Assembly: GCA_963752815.1 (NCBI GenBank)
Contig: CAVVZI010000013.1
Span: 90,410-154,409, forward strand
Source of the DNA: Sva-07 sp963752815
GTDB lineage: Bacteria; Actinomycetota; Acidimicrobiia; Acidimicrobiales; Ilumatobacteraceae
Length of the DNA stretch: 64,000 nt
Direction of reading: 5' to 3'
The notes beneath the pieces are model-generated. The model worked only from the letters and a program-made list of their open reading frames with translations. It ran no database searches and had not been told where the DNA came from. Made by a program: the position numbers and the translations under genes. How positions within the stretch are numbered: position 1 is the first letter of the stretch; every line of letters begins with the position of its first letter. Positions 9,233 to 18,250 of the stretch are shown here, in pieces.

Positions 9233-10927
9233 ATGGCCGATGTCTCCGCCCAGCCCGATTTCACCTACACCGAACTGCTGCCGCTGCACGGTCCCGGCAG
9301 CCACGACGACACGCCGTACCGGCTGATCTCGACCGAGGGCGTGTCGACGTTCGACACGCCCGAGGGCACGTTCCTCAAGGTCGATCCCGAGGCGATCCGC
9401 CGCCTCACCGCCGAGGCGATGCACGACATCGCCCACTACCTCCGCTCGGCCCACCTGCAGCAGTTGCGCAACATCCTCGACGACCCCGAGGCGTCCGACA
9501 ACGACCGCTTCGTGGCCCTCGACCTGTTGAAGAACGCGTCGATCGCGGCAGGCGGCGTGCTGCCGATGTGCCAGGACACCGGCACCGCGATCGTGAAGGG
9601 CAAGAAGGGCCAGTTCGTGTTCACCGGGGGCGGCGACGAAGCGGCGATCGCCCACGGCATCTTCGACACGTACCAGACGTCGAACCTGCGCTACAGCCAG
9701 ATGGCCCCGCTCGACATGTACACCGAGAAGAACACGGGCACGAACCTGCCGGCCGAGATCAAGATCTCGGCGGTCGACGGCGACGCCTACTCGTTCCTGT
9801 TCATGGCCAAGGGCGGCGGGTCGGCGAACAAGAGCTACCTCTACCAGGAGACCAAGGCGCTGCTCAACGAGGCGACGCTGCTGCCCTGGATCTTCGACAA
9901 GATGCAGAGCCTCGGCACCTCGGCGTGCCCGCCGTACCACCTGGCCGTCGTCATCGGCGGCACGTCGGCCGAGTTCGCCGTCGAGACGGCCAAGCTCGCC
10001 ACCACCAAGTACCTCGATTCGCTGCCGACCGAGGGTTCGGCCGGCGGGCACGGCTTCCGTGACGTCGAACTCGAAAAGGCCGTGCTGAAGCTCGCCCAGA
10101 CGACGGGGATCGGGGCCCAGTTCGGCGGGAAGTACTTCTGCCACGACGTGCGGATCATCCGGCTCCCCCGCCACGGCGCCTCGTGCCCGGTCGGCATCGC
10201 CGTGTCGTGCTCCGCCGACCGCCAGGCGCTCGGCAAGATCACCAAGGACGGCATCTTCCTCGAACAGCTCGAGACCGATCCGGCCCGCTTCCTTCCGGAG
10301 GTGACCGAGGAGCACCTCGGCCGTGGCGCTGATGGGGACGAGGACGAGGCGGTGCACATCGACCTCAACCGGCCGATGGACGAGATCCGCGCCGAATTGT
10401 CGACGCTCGATGTCACCACGCGGGTGATGCTGACCGGCCCGATGATCGTCGCTCGCGACATCGCCCACGCCAAGATCAAGGAGCGCCTCGACGCCGGCGA
10501 GCCGATGCCCGACTACCTGCGTGACCACGCCGTCTACTACGCCGGCCCGGCGAAGACACCCGCCGGGTATGCGTCGGGTTCGTTCGGCCCGACCACCGCC
10601 GGGCGCATGGACAGCTACGTGGAACAGTTCCAGGCCGCCGGCGGCTCGATGGTGATGCTCGCCAAGGGCAACCGGTCGAAGCAGGTGACGGACTCGTGCG
10701 CGGAGCACGGCGGGTTCTACCTCGGCTCGATCGGCGGACCGGCCGCACGTCTCGCCCTCGACAACATCCGCAAGGTCGACGTGCTCGAGTATCCCGAACT
10801 CGGCATGGAGGCGATCTGGAAGATCGAGGTGGAGGACTTCCCGGCGTTCGTGGTGGTCGACGACAAGGGCCACGACTTCTACGCCGACGTCCGTGCCCGC
10901 GCCTCGATGCCCGTGTCGATCAGCTGA
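9233..10927 (+). CDS. fum: Class I (iron-sulfur) fumarate hydratase
   Basis: A 564-residue single-chain class I fumarase, converting fumarate and malate in the TCA cycle. The N-terminal (alpha) part has the signature GVLPMCQDTGTA with the cluster-ligating Cys (about residue 121). Further conserved cysteines occur at 'SACPPYH' and 'FCHDVRI'. The C-terminal (beta) part carries 'GPTTAGRMDSY' and 'KGNRSKQVTDSC'. Length matches FumA/FumB-type enzymes, not the split archaeal type. It is monocistronic and ends in a tandem hairpin (10933-10996). A class II fumarase is not in this window. Confidence 0.95.
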   Translation: MADVSAQPDFTYTELLPLHGPGSHDDTPYRLISTEGVSTFDTPEGTFLKVDPEAIRRLTAEAMHDIAHYLRSAHLQQLRNILDDPEASDNDRFVALDLLKNASIAAGGVLPMCQDTGTAIVKGKKGQFVFTGGGDEAAIAHGIFDTYQTSNLRYSQMAPLDMYTEKNTGTNLPAEIKISAVDGDAYSFLFMAKGGGSANKSYLYQETKALLNEATLLPWIFDKMQSLGTSACPPYHLAVVIGGTSAEFAVETAKLATTKYLDSLPTEGSAGGHGFRDVELEKAVLKLAQTTGIGAQFGGKYFCHDVRIIRLPRHGASCPVGIAVSCSADRQALGKITKDGIFLEQLETDPARFLPEVTEEHLGRGADGDEDEAVHIDLNRPMDEIRAELSTLDVTTRVMLTGPMIVARDIAHAKIKERLDAGEPMPDYLRDHAVYYAGPAKTPAGYASGSFGPTTAGRMDSYVEQFQAAGGSMVMLAKGNRSKQVTDSCAEHGGFYLGSIGGPAARLALDNIRKVDVLEYPELGMEAIWKIEVEDFPAFVVVDDKGHDFYADVRARASMPVSIS

Positions 10928-10932
10928 CGTTC

Positions 10933-10996
10933 GGTTCGTTCGGGGTCGGGGCCGAAACGAACCGCGGTTCGTTCGGGGTCGGGGCCGAAACGAACC
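10933..10996. terminator. Tandem palindrome, family B (two 31-bp units)
   Basis: Two identical 31-bp units (10933-10963 and 10966-10996) start with GGTTCGTTCGGGG and end with CGAAACGAACC, each able to form a hairpin. They lie between the convergent fumarase and peptidase genes, so they could terminate both. A third unit with a few changes is at 23286-23316 behind glnS. Confidence 0.8.
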
Positions 10997-11005
10997 GAAG
11001 GGGGC

Positions 11006-12823
11006 TCAGCAGGCGGCGTGCGCGGCCGCGAGTGCGGCGGTGGCCTCGTCGGAGGTGACGTCGAGGATCACGTGGGAGATCGTGCGGTCGTCGGTGCGGG
11101 CGATCTCGCGGCCCACGCAGGTGGCGACGTCGGGGTTCTCGCCGCGCGTTTCGAGGACGTTGCCGACCCAGTTCGCAGCGATGCCACGGTCGTGGACGAA
11201 CAGGTCGTCGGCGAGTTCGGCGTCGTCGGTGACGCCGTCGGCGAACGGGCAGCGCTGACCGTCCTGGGCGACGGGACCGTCGAGGAACTGATCGGTGACG
11301 ATCTGATCGATGCAGAACGACGACGCCGGGAAGGCGGTGTGGCCCACTCCCTCCCAGATCACGTGCACCGCATCATCCAACGCGTCGGCGAACTCGGCGG
11401 CGTGGTAGCCCGGGGTCAGCGGATCGAACTCGGTGCCGATCACGAGGATCGGACGCTCGACGTCGACCGGTCGGATCGGTTCGATGGTGTGTTCGTTGCG
11501 CGGCAACGGGTCGCAGAAGCCCGACCCCTCGATCTCGGCGGCGAAGTCGGCGCAGTAGATGACCAGGTTGGCGACCTCGAACGAGGGTCCCGGCGACGAT
11601 TCGGCTTCCGCGTCGGCCGGGGGCAGGGTCGGGTCGTCGGCCGCGAGGCCGGCGAGGGCCGACGCGTCACCATCGCGCGCATCACCGAGTGCTGTGGCCA
11701 GCAGCGGCCAGTCGCCGGCGAACGTGAGGGCGCGCTGGATGACGCTGTCGAACGTCTCGTCGTCCACCGCGTTCGGCTCGCCGGCGAAGTCGTCGGTCGG
11801 CAGCCCCTCGGCAGTGGCACGCAACTCGTCGAGCGCCGAACGGGTGTCGTCGCCCATCGGGCACGCGTCGCTCTGATCGCACAGCTCGATGAACCGGTCG
11901 AGCGCGGCGTCGACGCCGTCGTCGGCGTAGTACGGGAAGCCGCCGTCGGTGGCGCCGTCGGGCCCACCGACGAGCGGATCGGTCGCACCGTCGAGCACGA
12001 AGTGCCCCACCTGATCCGGATGGTCGGCCGCGAAGGTGGCGCCGATGATCGTGCCGTAGCTGTAGCCGAGGTAGTCGAGCCGTTCCTCGCCGAGCGCCAC
12101 GCGGATCGCCTCGAGGTCCGCCGCGGAGTACGGGCCCGACAGGTAGGCCGCCAGTTCGCCGGTGTGCTGCGCACAGTCCGCCATGAATTCGGGGCTCTCG
12201 AGATCGGGGTCGTCACCACAGTCGATCGGAGGAGTCGACGCACCGATCCCCCGCGGGTCCCAGCTCACGATGTCGTAGGCGCGAAGGATGTCGGCCGGCA
12301 TCGCCGATCGGATTCCCCACGCCGCGTCGAGGCCCGAGCCGCCCGGGCCTCCCGGGTTCATCACGAGCGTGCCCAGGCGGGTGCCGGTCGCCGGGTGCCG
12401 CGTGAGCGCGAGCGTGACGGGCGGGAGGTCGGCGCCCGGATCGAACGGATCCATCGGCACGTCGAGGGTCGTGCACTCCCAGTGCGTCGTGCCGAGGAGC
12501 GAGGGCGACGGGATGCCGAACGTCGCGCACGACCCCCACGCGAGCGTGGACGAATCGGTCGACGGGACGGCCGGAGGCTCGGTCGACACCGGACTGGACG
12601 GATCGCTGTCGGACGCCGTCGGTCGCGTCGGCGCCGGGTCACCACTCGGGTCACCGCTGGGATCGGCGATCGGCGTGCGGGCGCGCTCTTCGACCGCGAC
12701 GTCGACACCCGGCGCGCACGCCGCGAGAACCGGTCCAGCGAGGAGCGATCCGGCGACGACGACCACGGCGAGCCGTCGACGCTGAATGGAACGGGATCGC
12801 ACGACGTCAGTGTGGTCGATCAA
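11006..12823 (-). CDS. TAP-like secreted alpha/beta-hydrolase / tripeptidyl aminopeptidase family lipoprotein
   Basis: About 605 residues. The longest frame begins at a TTG whose TTGA overlaps the TGA of the upstream ABC-F gene; a GTG seven codons in is an alternative. A signal with lipobox LAAC is followed by a long Asp/Pro/Thr-rich linker. The catalytic domain shows the oxyanion loop NPGGPGGSG, the nucleophile elbow G-Y-S-Y-G, the acid region GTEFDPLTPGYHA and the late His GVGHTAF, as in Streptomyces tripeptidyl aminopeptidases with the C-terminal TAP-like domain. Conserved Cys residues fit an exported protein. Likely role: peptide or ester hydrolysis at the cell surface. The TTGA overlap suggests translational coupling with the ABC-F gene. 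Confidence 0.85.
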   Translation of the reverse strand: MIDHTDVVRSRSIQRRRLAVVVVAGSLLAGPVLAACAPGVDVAVEERARTPIADPSGDPSGDPAPTRPTASDSDPSSPVSTEPPAVPSTDSSTLAWGSCATFGIPSPSLLGTTHWECTTLDVPMDPFDPGADLPPVTLALTRHPATGTRLGTLVMNPGGPGGSGLDAAWGIRSAMPADILRAYDIVSWDPRGIGASTPPIDCGDDPDLESPEFMADCAQHTGELAAYLSGPYSAADLEAIRVALGEERLDYLGYSYGTIIGATFAADHPDQVGHFVLDGATDPLVGGPDGATDGGFPYYADDGVDAALDRFIELCDQSDACPMGDDTRSALDELRATAEGLPTDDFAGEPNAVDDETFDSVIQRALTFAGDWPLLATALGDARDGDASALAGLAADDPTLPPADAEAESSPGPSFEVANLVIYCADFAAEIEGSGFCDPLPRNEHTIEPIRPVDVERPILVIGTEFDPLTPGYHAAEFADALDDAVHVIWEGVGHTAFPASSFCIDQIVTDQFLDGPVAQDGQRCPFADGVTDDAELADDLFVHDRGIAANWVGNVLETRGENPDVATCVGREIARTDDRTISHVILDVTSDEATAALAAAHAAC

Positions 12824-14436
12824 GCGATGCTCACGAGATCGAGCCAGTCCTCGCTGAAGTAGTCGACGTCACCGTCGGGCATCAGCAGCACCTTGGTCGG
12901 CGCGAGTTCGCGGACGAACTCCTCGTCGTGACTGACGAGGATGATCGCACCCGGCCACTCGACGAGCGCGCTCGCGACGGCGTCACGTGACGGCGGGTCC
13001 AGGTTGTTCGTGGGCTCGTCGAGCAGGAGCAGGTTGTTCCGGCCGACCATCAGCATCGCGAGGGCCAACTTCGTCTTCTCCCCGCCCGACAACGTTCCGG
13101 AATCCTGGAACACCTTGTCGCCGGACAGCCCGAACATGCCGAGGAGACCGCGCAGTTGGGTCTCCGTGAGGTTGACGCCCGCGGGGACCGCGTCACGGAT
13201 GTTGTCCAGCAGCGATTCGCTGGTCCGCAGGTTGTCGTGTTCCTGGGCGTAGTAGCCGGCATGGACCTGGTAGCCCAGTTCGAAGTCGCCGAGATCGGCC
13301 TCGGTCTCGCCCGCCAGGATGCGCAGCAGGCTGGTCTTGCCCGCGCCGTTGAGGCCCAGGACGAGGAGACGCTCGCCGCGCCCGAGATCGAAGCTGATGT
13401 CCTCGAACACCGTGGGTCCGCCGTAGGCCTTGCAGAGTTCGCTGGCGGTGATCACGGTGACGCCGCACGGCGGCGGGTCCGGGAAGCGCACGTTGAACGT
13501 CTTGGTCGCTCGCGGCGCATCGATCCGTTCGGTCTCGAGGCGGGCGATGCGCTTCTCGACGCTGTGCGCCATGGCGGCCTTGGTGGCCTTCGCGCCGAAC
13601 CGATCGACGACGGTCTGCAACCGGTCGATCTCCTTGGCCTGCAACGTGGCCTTCTTGGCCCGTCGCGCTTCGTCCTCGGCCCGCGACCGCTGGTACTGGG
13701 TGTAGGTCCCGCGGTACTCGATCACCTCGCCGACCGACGTCTCGGTCGGACGGTCGAGGTGGAGCACGCGGGTGATCGATTCGTCGAGCAGCGCGAGGTC
13801 GTGGCTGATCACGAGCAGCGCGCCCTTGTACTGGCGCAGGAAGCTCATCAGCCAGACCTTGGCGTCGACGTCGAGGTGGTTGGTCGGCTCGTCGAGGCAG
13901 AGCACGTCGGAGCCGGCGAACAGGATGCGGGCGAGTTCGACGCGCCGTCGTTGACCGCCCGACAGCGTGCTGATCGGCTGGTCGAGCCGGGCATCGGGGA
14001 TGCCGAGGCCGGCCGCCATGGCCCGGGCCTCGCTCTCGGCCGCGTAGCCGCCGTTGGTCCGGAACGACTCCTCGGCGTTCAGGTAGCGCGACACGTTTCG
14101 TTCGTCGGGCGTCTCCTCCATCGCGATGCGGAGCTTCTCGATGCGGACCATCTCGTCGTCGATGCCGCGGCCTGACAGCACGTGCGTCACGCAACTCCGA
14201 CCGTCGAGGGCGGTGTCGATCTTGGGATCCTGCGGCAGATACCCGAACCCACCCTTGCGCACGACGCGCCCGGCCTTCGGTTCGGAAGCGCCGCCCAGGA
14301 CCTTGAACAAGCTCGTCTTGCCCGCGCCGTTGCGGCCGACGATGCCCACCTTGTCGCGCGGCATCACGGTGAAGCTGGCGGAGTCGACGACGAGCCGGCC
14401 CCCCACTTCCACGGAGATCGCCTGGGCCTGCAGCAC
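12820..14436 (-). CDS. ABC-F family ATP-binding protein
   Basis: A 538-residue protein from a GTG start with two ABC ATPase domains and no membrane segments. The Walker A motifs are GRNGAGKTS (about residue 35) and GLNGAGKTS (about 365). The ABC signatures are 'LSGGQRRR' and 'LSGGEKTK', and the Walker B motifs 'LCLDEPTNHLD' and 'LLLDEPTNNLD'. A charged linker of about 80 residues (P-site tRNA interaction motif region) lies between them. ABC-F proteins act on the ribosome as translation factors or antibiotic-protection factors; no evidence here decides between these. It is first in a two-gene operon with the TAP-like lipoprotein. Confidence 0.93.
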   Translation of the reverse strand: MLQAQAISVEVGGRLVVDSASFTVMPRDKVGIVGRNGAGKTSLFKVLGGASEPKAGRVVRKGGFGYLPQDPKIDTALDGRSCVTHVLSGRGIDDEMVRIEKLRIAMEETPDERNVSRYLNAEESFRTNGGYAAESEARAMAAGLGIPDARLDQPISTLSGGQRRRVELARILFAGSDVLCLDEPTNHLDVDAKVWLMSFLRQYKGALLVISHDLALLDESITRVLHLDRPTETSVGEVIEYRGTYTQYQRSRAEDEARRAKKATLQAKEIDRLQTVVDRFGAKATKAAMAHSVEKRIARLETERIDAPRATKTFNVRFPDPPPCGVTVITASELCKAYGGPTVFEDISFDLGRGERLLVLGLNGAGKTSLLRILAGETEADLGDFELGYQVHAGYYAQEHDNLRTSESLLDNIRDAVPAGVNLTETQLRGLLGMFGLSGDKVFQDSGTLSGGEKTKLALAMLMVGRNNLLLLDEPTNNLDPPSRDAVASALVEWPGAIILVSHDEEFVRELAPTKVLLMPDGDVDYFSEDWLDLVSIA

Positions 14437-14480
14437 CCGTCCAGGCTACGGCGTGCCGGAAAACGTCAACCGGGCTTGCG

Positions 14481-15680
14481 TCACGCGCAACCGCGCTTGA
14501 CACTCAGCCGTTCGGGCCCGTCCCACCCCCATCCGGCGGCGCAGCGGCGCGCCGGCGCTGCCGTCGTGGGCGGCGGGGTCGGTGGCGGCGTGGGCGCCGG
14601 GGCGACGGTCGGGGGTGGCGTCGGCGGCACGGTGGGTGCAGGGCGTCGGCGTGCGTCGGTGGAGCGGTGGCGGGCGTGGTCGGTGGAGCGGTGGCGGGCG
14701 CGGTCGTCGCCACCCCGGCGTTCGACGGGTTCGGCACGGTCGTCGCACCGCCGCCGGTCGGCTGGCGGGCGACCGTGGTCGCGGTCGCCCCACCGTTGTT
14801 CGACCCGCCGGAGGACGATCCACCGTTGCTCGACCCACCGGAAGGCTTGGAGGCGGGCGTGTTCGATCCCCGGCCGACCGCCGAATCGTCGGTGAACTGC
14901 GACTTCAGGCACTCACCGGCACCCAGCGCGGCCGGACCGAGCGCACTGGCGGTGAGATCGACGAGGACCTCCCGACCCGTGTTGGTCGGATGCAGCCCGT
15001 CCCCGCTCAGCACGCCGGGATAGCGGGCGGTCTGCTCCCAGTCGACGACATCGACGTTGGGGAACTCCCCGGCCAGCTTGCGGATCGTCTCGTTGACCTC
15101 GGCCCATGCCGGTCGGTACTCGGTGACCGTGTACAGCAGCGTCGGGCGCGGCGCCAGGCGGTACGAGGATGATCCGGAGTTCGTCCTCGAACCGCTGCTG
15201 GTCACGTCCGTAGTTGCTCCCCAGGTGCACGACCGCCGCATCCCAGTCGTCGGGCGTGCCGACCACCGGGTCGAGCACCTTGTCGAGCACCCGATTGCCG
15301 AAATCGATGAACCGGCTCGGCTCGGCCTCCACTTCGACCGCCCAGCCGAGCGGCACGAGCTTGTCGCACATGAGGCCGCTGTACCGGGTGGCGGTCGACG
15401 CCATGATCGAGTCGCCGATCACGAGGAGCCGATTGTCGATCACCTTGTCGCCGACCAACTCCGCGGCGGTGCCGTCCTCCTGCACGGGCCGGGTGACCGG
15501 GACCAACGGCTCGCGTTCGGGCGGCACCGTGGAGGGCAGGACACCGACGCCGCCCACGGTCGGCAGCGGCGCCAACGCCACCTGGTCGGCGGTGATGTCG
15601 CCCGTGCCGGCGCCCGCGCAGGCCGCGAACGCCATCGCGCACGCCGCGGCGAAGACGGTGCGACGGCAGATCACCGTCAC
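14481..15680 (-). CDS. SGNH/GDSL hydrolase lipoprotein, two frame breaks
   Basis: I chose the GTG at 15680: GAAAGG lies 9 nt upstream, and this start avoids overlap with mscL. The leader has lipobox FAAC. Catalytic blocks of the SGNH family are present: 'LLVIGDSIM' (Ser), 'VVHLGSNYG' (Asn) and 'DGLHPTN' (Asp/His). The frame changes at about 15155, between the second and last block, and again near 14650 inside a Pro/Thr-rich tail that continues to a stop at 14481. It resembles the periplasmic SGNH part of acyltransferase-3 proteins, so acetyl-ester hydrolysis or transfer on cell-wall glycans is plausible. The tail could be a wall-spanning spacer. Confidence 0.75.
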
Positions 15681-15705
15681 ATTGAAGCGCCTTTCGGCAT
15701 TCGAT

Positions 15706-16086
15706 TCACGCCGACTTGTTCGACCGCAGCTCGTCACGGATCTGCGCGAGCAGTTCGATCTCGGTCGGACCGTCGTCCTCGTCGACCTCTGGCCCCTTGA
15801 AGCGGTTGTAGGCCTTGATGATGAAGAACAGGATCAGGGCGACGGCGAGGAAGTCGATGAGGGCGCTGAAGACCAGGCCGATCGGGAAGAACGTGTCGCT
15901 GATCGAGAATCCGATGGCGGCGATGTTCGACTCGCCGAAGATCAACGCGATCAGGGGCGTGATCAACGCCGCGATGATCTGGTCGACGATCGCCTTGAAA
16001 TACAACGCCATCACCAACCCGATGGCGACGACGACGACGTCACCCCTGTTGATGAACTCCTTGTACTCCAGGAGGAACTTCTTCAT
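15706..16086 (-). CDS. mscL: Large-conductance mechanosensitive channel MscL
   Basis: 126 residues, the normal family length. An N-terminal amphipathic helix (MKKFLLEYKEFINRGD) is followed by TM1 with 'VVVVAIGLVMALYFKAIV', a periplasmic loop, TM2 ('GLVFSALIDFLAVALILFFIIK') and an acidic cytoplasmic helix. It forms a pentameric inner-membrane pore that releases solutes on hypo-osmotic shock. It ends 25 bp upstream of the SGNH start and may be co-transcribed with it. It starts 38 bp beyond the end of the SDR gene, on the same strand. Confidence 0.97.
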   Translation of the reverse strand: MKKFLLEYKEFINRGDVVVVAIGLVMALYFKAIVDQIIAALITPLIALIFGESNIAAIGFSISDTFFPIGLVFSALIDFLAVALILFFIIKAYNRFKGPEVDEDDGPTEIELLAQIRDELRSNKSA

Positions 16087-16124
16087 GCGTGCCAGTCAAG
16101 CACGTCCGCGCGATCGGCGAATCC

Positions 16125-16931
16125 TCACCGGGCGGTCCATCCCCCGTCGACGATGATGCTCTGGCCGGTGAGGAACGAGCCGGCCGGCGAGGCGAGCAGC
16201 AACAACGCACCGTCGAGTTCGGCGAGTTCACCCATGCGGGGGATCGGCGAATTGGTGCGGATGAACTGCTGACTGCCCTCGTCCGACTCCATGCCGGCGG
16301 TCATCTCCGAGGGGAACCAGCCCGGGCACAGGGCATTGACCGTGATGCCCTTGCGCGCCCACTGGAGCGCGAGCTCACGGGTGAGGTTGACGACGGCCCC
16401 CTTGCTCGCGCAGTAGTGCGCCTGCTTGACCGGCGTCGATCCGACGTGTCCGAGCATCGAGGCGATGTTCACGATCGCCCCACCGCCTCGTTCGATCATC
16501 GACGGCGCCGACAGCTTCGACAGGTGCCAGACGGCCGTGACATTGATCTCCATCGCGGTGCGGAACCGGTCGAGCGGTTCATCCGCGACGGCCATCGCCT
16601 CCCCGATGCCGGCGTTGTTGATCAACACGTCGACACCTCCGAAATGGTCGAGCGTCGCCGCGACGAGGTGCTCGCGGGCCGCTTCGTCGGCGACGTCCGC
16701 GGCGACGGCGAACGAGCCGGGCAGCTCCGAGGAGAGCTGTTCGAGACGATCCAGTCGACGCGCCGTCACGACGACCTTGGCTCCGACCGCGTGGAGGACC
16801 CGCGCGAAGTGCGCGCCGAGGCCCGACGAGGCGCCGGTCACGATCGCGACGCGGTCGTCGAGACGGAACCGGTCGAGCGGGTTACGGTCCGCAACGGTGG
16901 CGGGATCGGGCAGGGCGGTGGCGTCGGTCAC
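16125..16931 (-). CDS. SDR-family NAD(P)-dependent oxidoreductase
   Basis: 268 residues from a GTG start. Classical short-chain dehydrogenase: TGASSGLG (residues 32-39), NNAG (105-108), and catalytic Ser158, Tyr173 and Lys177 in 'YCASKG'. The C-terminal 'SIIVDGGWTAR' is typical. The closest style is glucose/3-oxoacyl reductase-like SDRs, and the substrate cannot be named. Arg at the end of strand 2 ('TARR') favours NADPH. It is the first gene of a leftward run (SDR, mscL, SGNH). Confidence 0.9.
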   Translation of the reverse strand: MTDATALPDPATVADRNPLDRFRLDDRVAIVTGASSGLGAHFARVLHAVGAKVVVTARRLDRLEQLSSELPGSFAVAADVADEAAREHLVAATLDHFGGVDVLINNAGIGEAMAVADEPLDRFRTAMEINVTAVWHLSKLSAPSMIERGGGAIVNIASMLGHVGSTPVKQAHYCASKGAVVNLTRELALQWARKGITVNALCPGWFPSEMTAGMESDEGSQQFIRTNSPIPRMGELAELDGALLLLASPAGSFLTGQSIIVDGGWTAR

Positions 16932-17038
16932 AGCCTCGACAGTACGTGGAGCGCGCGATCGTGTGTCGATCGAGACAGTTCCGTGACAACCCGCGCCAAA
17001 CGGCGTATCTCACCGCGATCCGTGCGCTCTGGAGGTGT

Positions 17039-17272
17039 ATGAACGCTCACGTGGAACGCCGCCTTGACGCCTGGATCGCGGTCATCGAGCTCGCCGTCGT
17101 GGTCTCGGCCGTCGCGGCCGTGTTCGCGATCGGGATGTCGCTCGCGTGGGATGCGTCGCAAGCGGCGATCGTGATTCCGGTGATCGTGGCCGGGTTCGCC
17201 GCGAGCTGGACCATGACCGGCCGGGTGCAGCCCAGCCGGGTTCGCCACAGCGACACCCACGCCATACGCTGA
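17039..17272 (+). CDS. Small membrane protein (77 aa), unknown function
   Basis: The ATG at 17039 is preceded by GGAGG, which makes this start preferable to the longer frame. Two hydrophobic segments (about residues 12-34 and 40-58) separated by a short polar turn predict a two-pass membrane protein with a basic C-terminus. I recognise no family. Its stop is 4 bp before the LLM oxidoreductase start, so the two are probably one transcription unit. Confidence 0.55.
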   Translation: MNAHVERRLDAWIAVIELAVVVSAVAAVFAIGMSLAWDASQAAIVIPVIVAGFAASWTMTGRVQPSRVRHSDTHAIR

Positions 17273-17276
17273 GCGC

Positions 17277-18179
17277 ATGAAGGTCCGCATCGGCTACGGC
17301 CTCGGAACGCGGACCAATCTCAACGACGGATCGTTCGGCGCCGTCGTCGACGAACTCGAGCGGCTCGACTTCGACTCGCTGTGGTTGTCGGAACGGATCA
17401 GCGGGGAGGCGCCGGACCCGCTCGTGGCGATGGCCTACGGCGCCGGACGTACCACGAAGCTGAAGTTCGGGATGTCGGTGATGGTCCTGCCGGGGCGGAA
17501 TCCGGTCGTGCTCGCCAAGGAACTGGCCACGCTCGCGACCATGTCGGGCGGTCGTCTCCTCCCGGCGTTCGGGCTCGGCGCGGTCGACCCGGTCGAGCAG
17601 CAGGCCTTCGGCGTGGAGCGATCCGAACGGGCAGCGATCTTCGACGAGATGCTCACCGTCATGCGACTGGCCTGGACCGGTGAGCGGTTCAGCCACGACG
17701 GTGCTCGTTTCCACTACGACTCGGTGCGCGTGCGGCCGGCGCCGAAGCGGATGGACGTATGGCTCGGCGGGCAGGCACCGTCCGAGCTGCGTCGGGTCGG
17801 GAGGCTGGCCGATGGCTGGCTGCCGTCGTTCGTCGTGCCCGCCGACGTGGCGTCGGGCCGACAGGTGATCGAGGCCGTCGCGGCCGAACACGATCGAGAG
17901 ATCGAAGACGACCACTTCGGCGTGCTCATTCCGTACACGTTCGGGGACATCCCCGATCAGTTCCGGGCGGTGTTCGCCAAGCGGCGCCCCGACATCGTCG
18001 ACGTCGGCGATCTCGTCGCCACCTCCTGGGACTCGTTGATCGCCACGATCAAGCGTTTCGTCGACGTCGGCACGTCGAAGTTCGTGGTGCTCCCGCTCGA
18101 CGAACCCGGCGACGCCGACGCCTGGGTGGCGCACCTCGGTGAGGCCGCGCAGGCCCTCCTGCCCCTCGAGACCGGCTGA
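17277..18179 (+). CDS. LLM-class (F420-type) oxidoreductase
   Basis: A 300-residue luciferase-like monooxygenase-fold protein. Typical family blocks are present: N-terminal 'IGYGLGTRTN', 'FDSLWLSERISGEAPDPL', 'LKFGMSVMVLPGRNPVVLAKELATLATMSGGR', and 'VWLGGQAPSELRRVGRLADGWLP'. Actinobacterial members of this TIGR03854-like group usually bind coenzyme F420 instead of FMN. The substrate is unknown. It follows the small membrane protein by 4 bp and ends in a nested hairpin (18176-18210). Confidence 0.88.
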   Translation: MKVRIGYGLGTRTNLNDGSFGAVVDELERLDFDSLWLSERISGEAPDPLVAMAYGAGRTTKLKFGMSVMVLPGRNPVVLAKELATLATMSGGRLLPAFGLGAVDPVEQQAFGVERSERAAIFDEMLTVMRLAWTGERFSHDGARFHYDSVRVRPAPKRMDVWLGGQAPSELRRVGRLADGWLPSFVVPADVASGRQVIEAVAAEHDREIEDDHFGVLIPYTFGDIPDQFRAVFAKRRPDIVDVGDLVATSWDSLIATIKRFVDVGTSKFVVLPLDEPGDADAWVAHLGEAAQALLPLETG

Positions 18180-18210
18180 AACGCCTGGGGTCAGGCACCG
18201 AACGTTTCAG
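18176..18210. terminator. Nested hairpin containing the 15-bp core element
   Basis: CTGAAACG (18176-18183) pairs with CGTTTCAG (18203-18210). Inside is CCTG-GGGT-CAGG. The 15-bp stretch TGGGGTCAGGCACCG (18186-18200) is the exact reverse complement of the core at 3272-3286. The stop codon of the LLM gene lies in the left arm, so it could terminate that transcript. Confidence 0.6.
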
Positions 18211-18250
18211 GTTCGGGAACCGAATGGGTTCGGCGTGACGTCGAACCACC

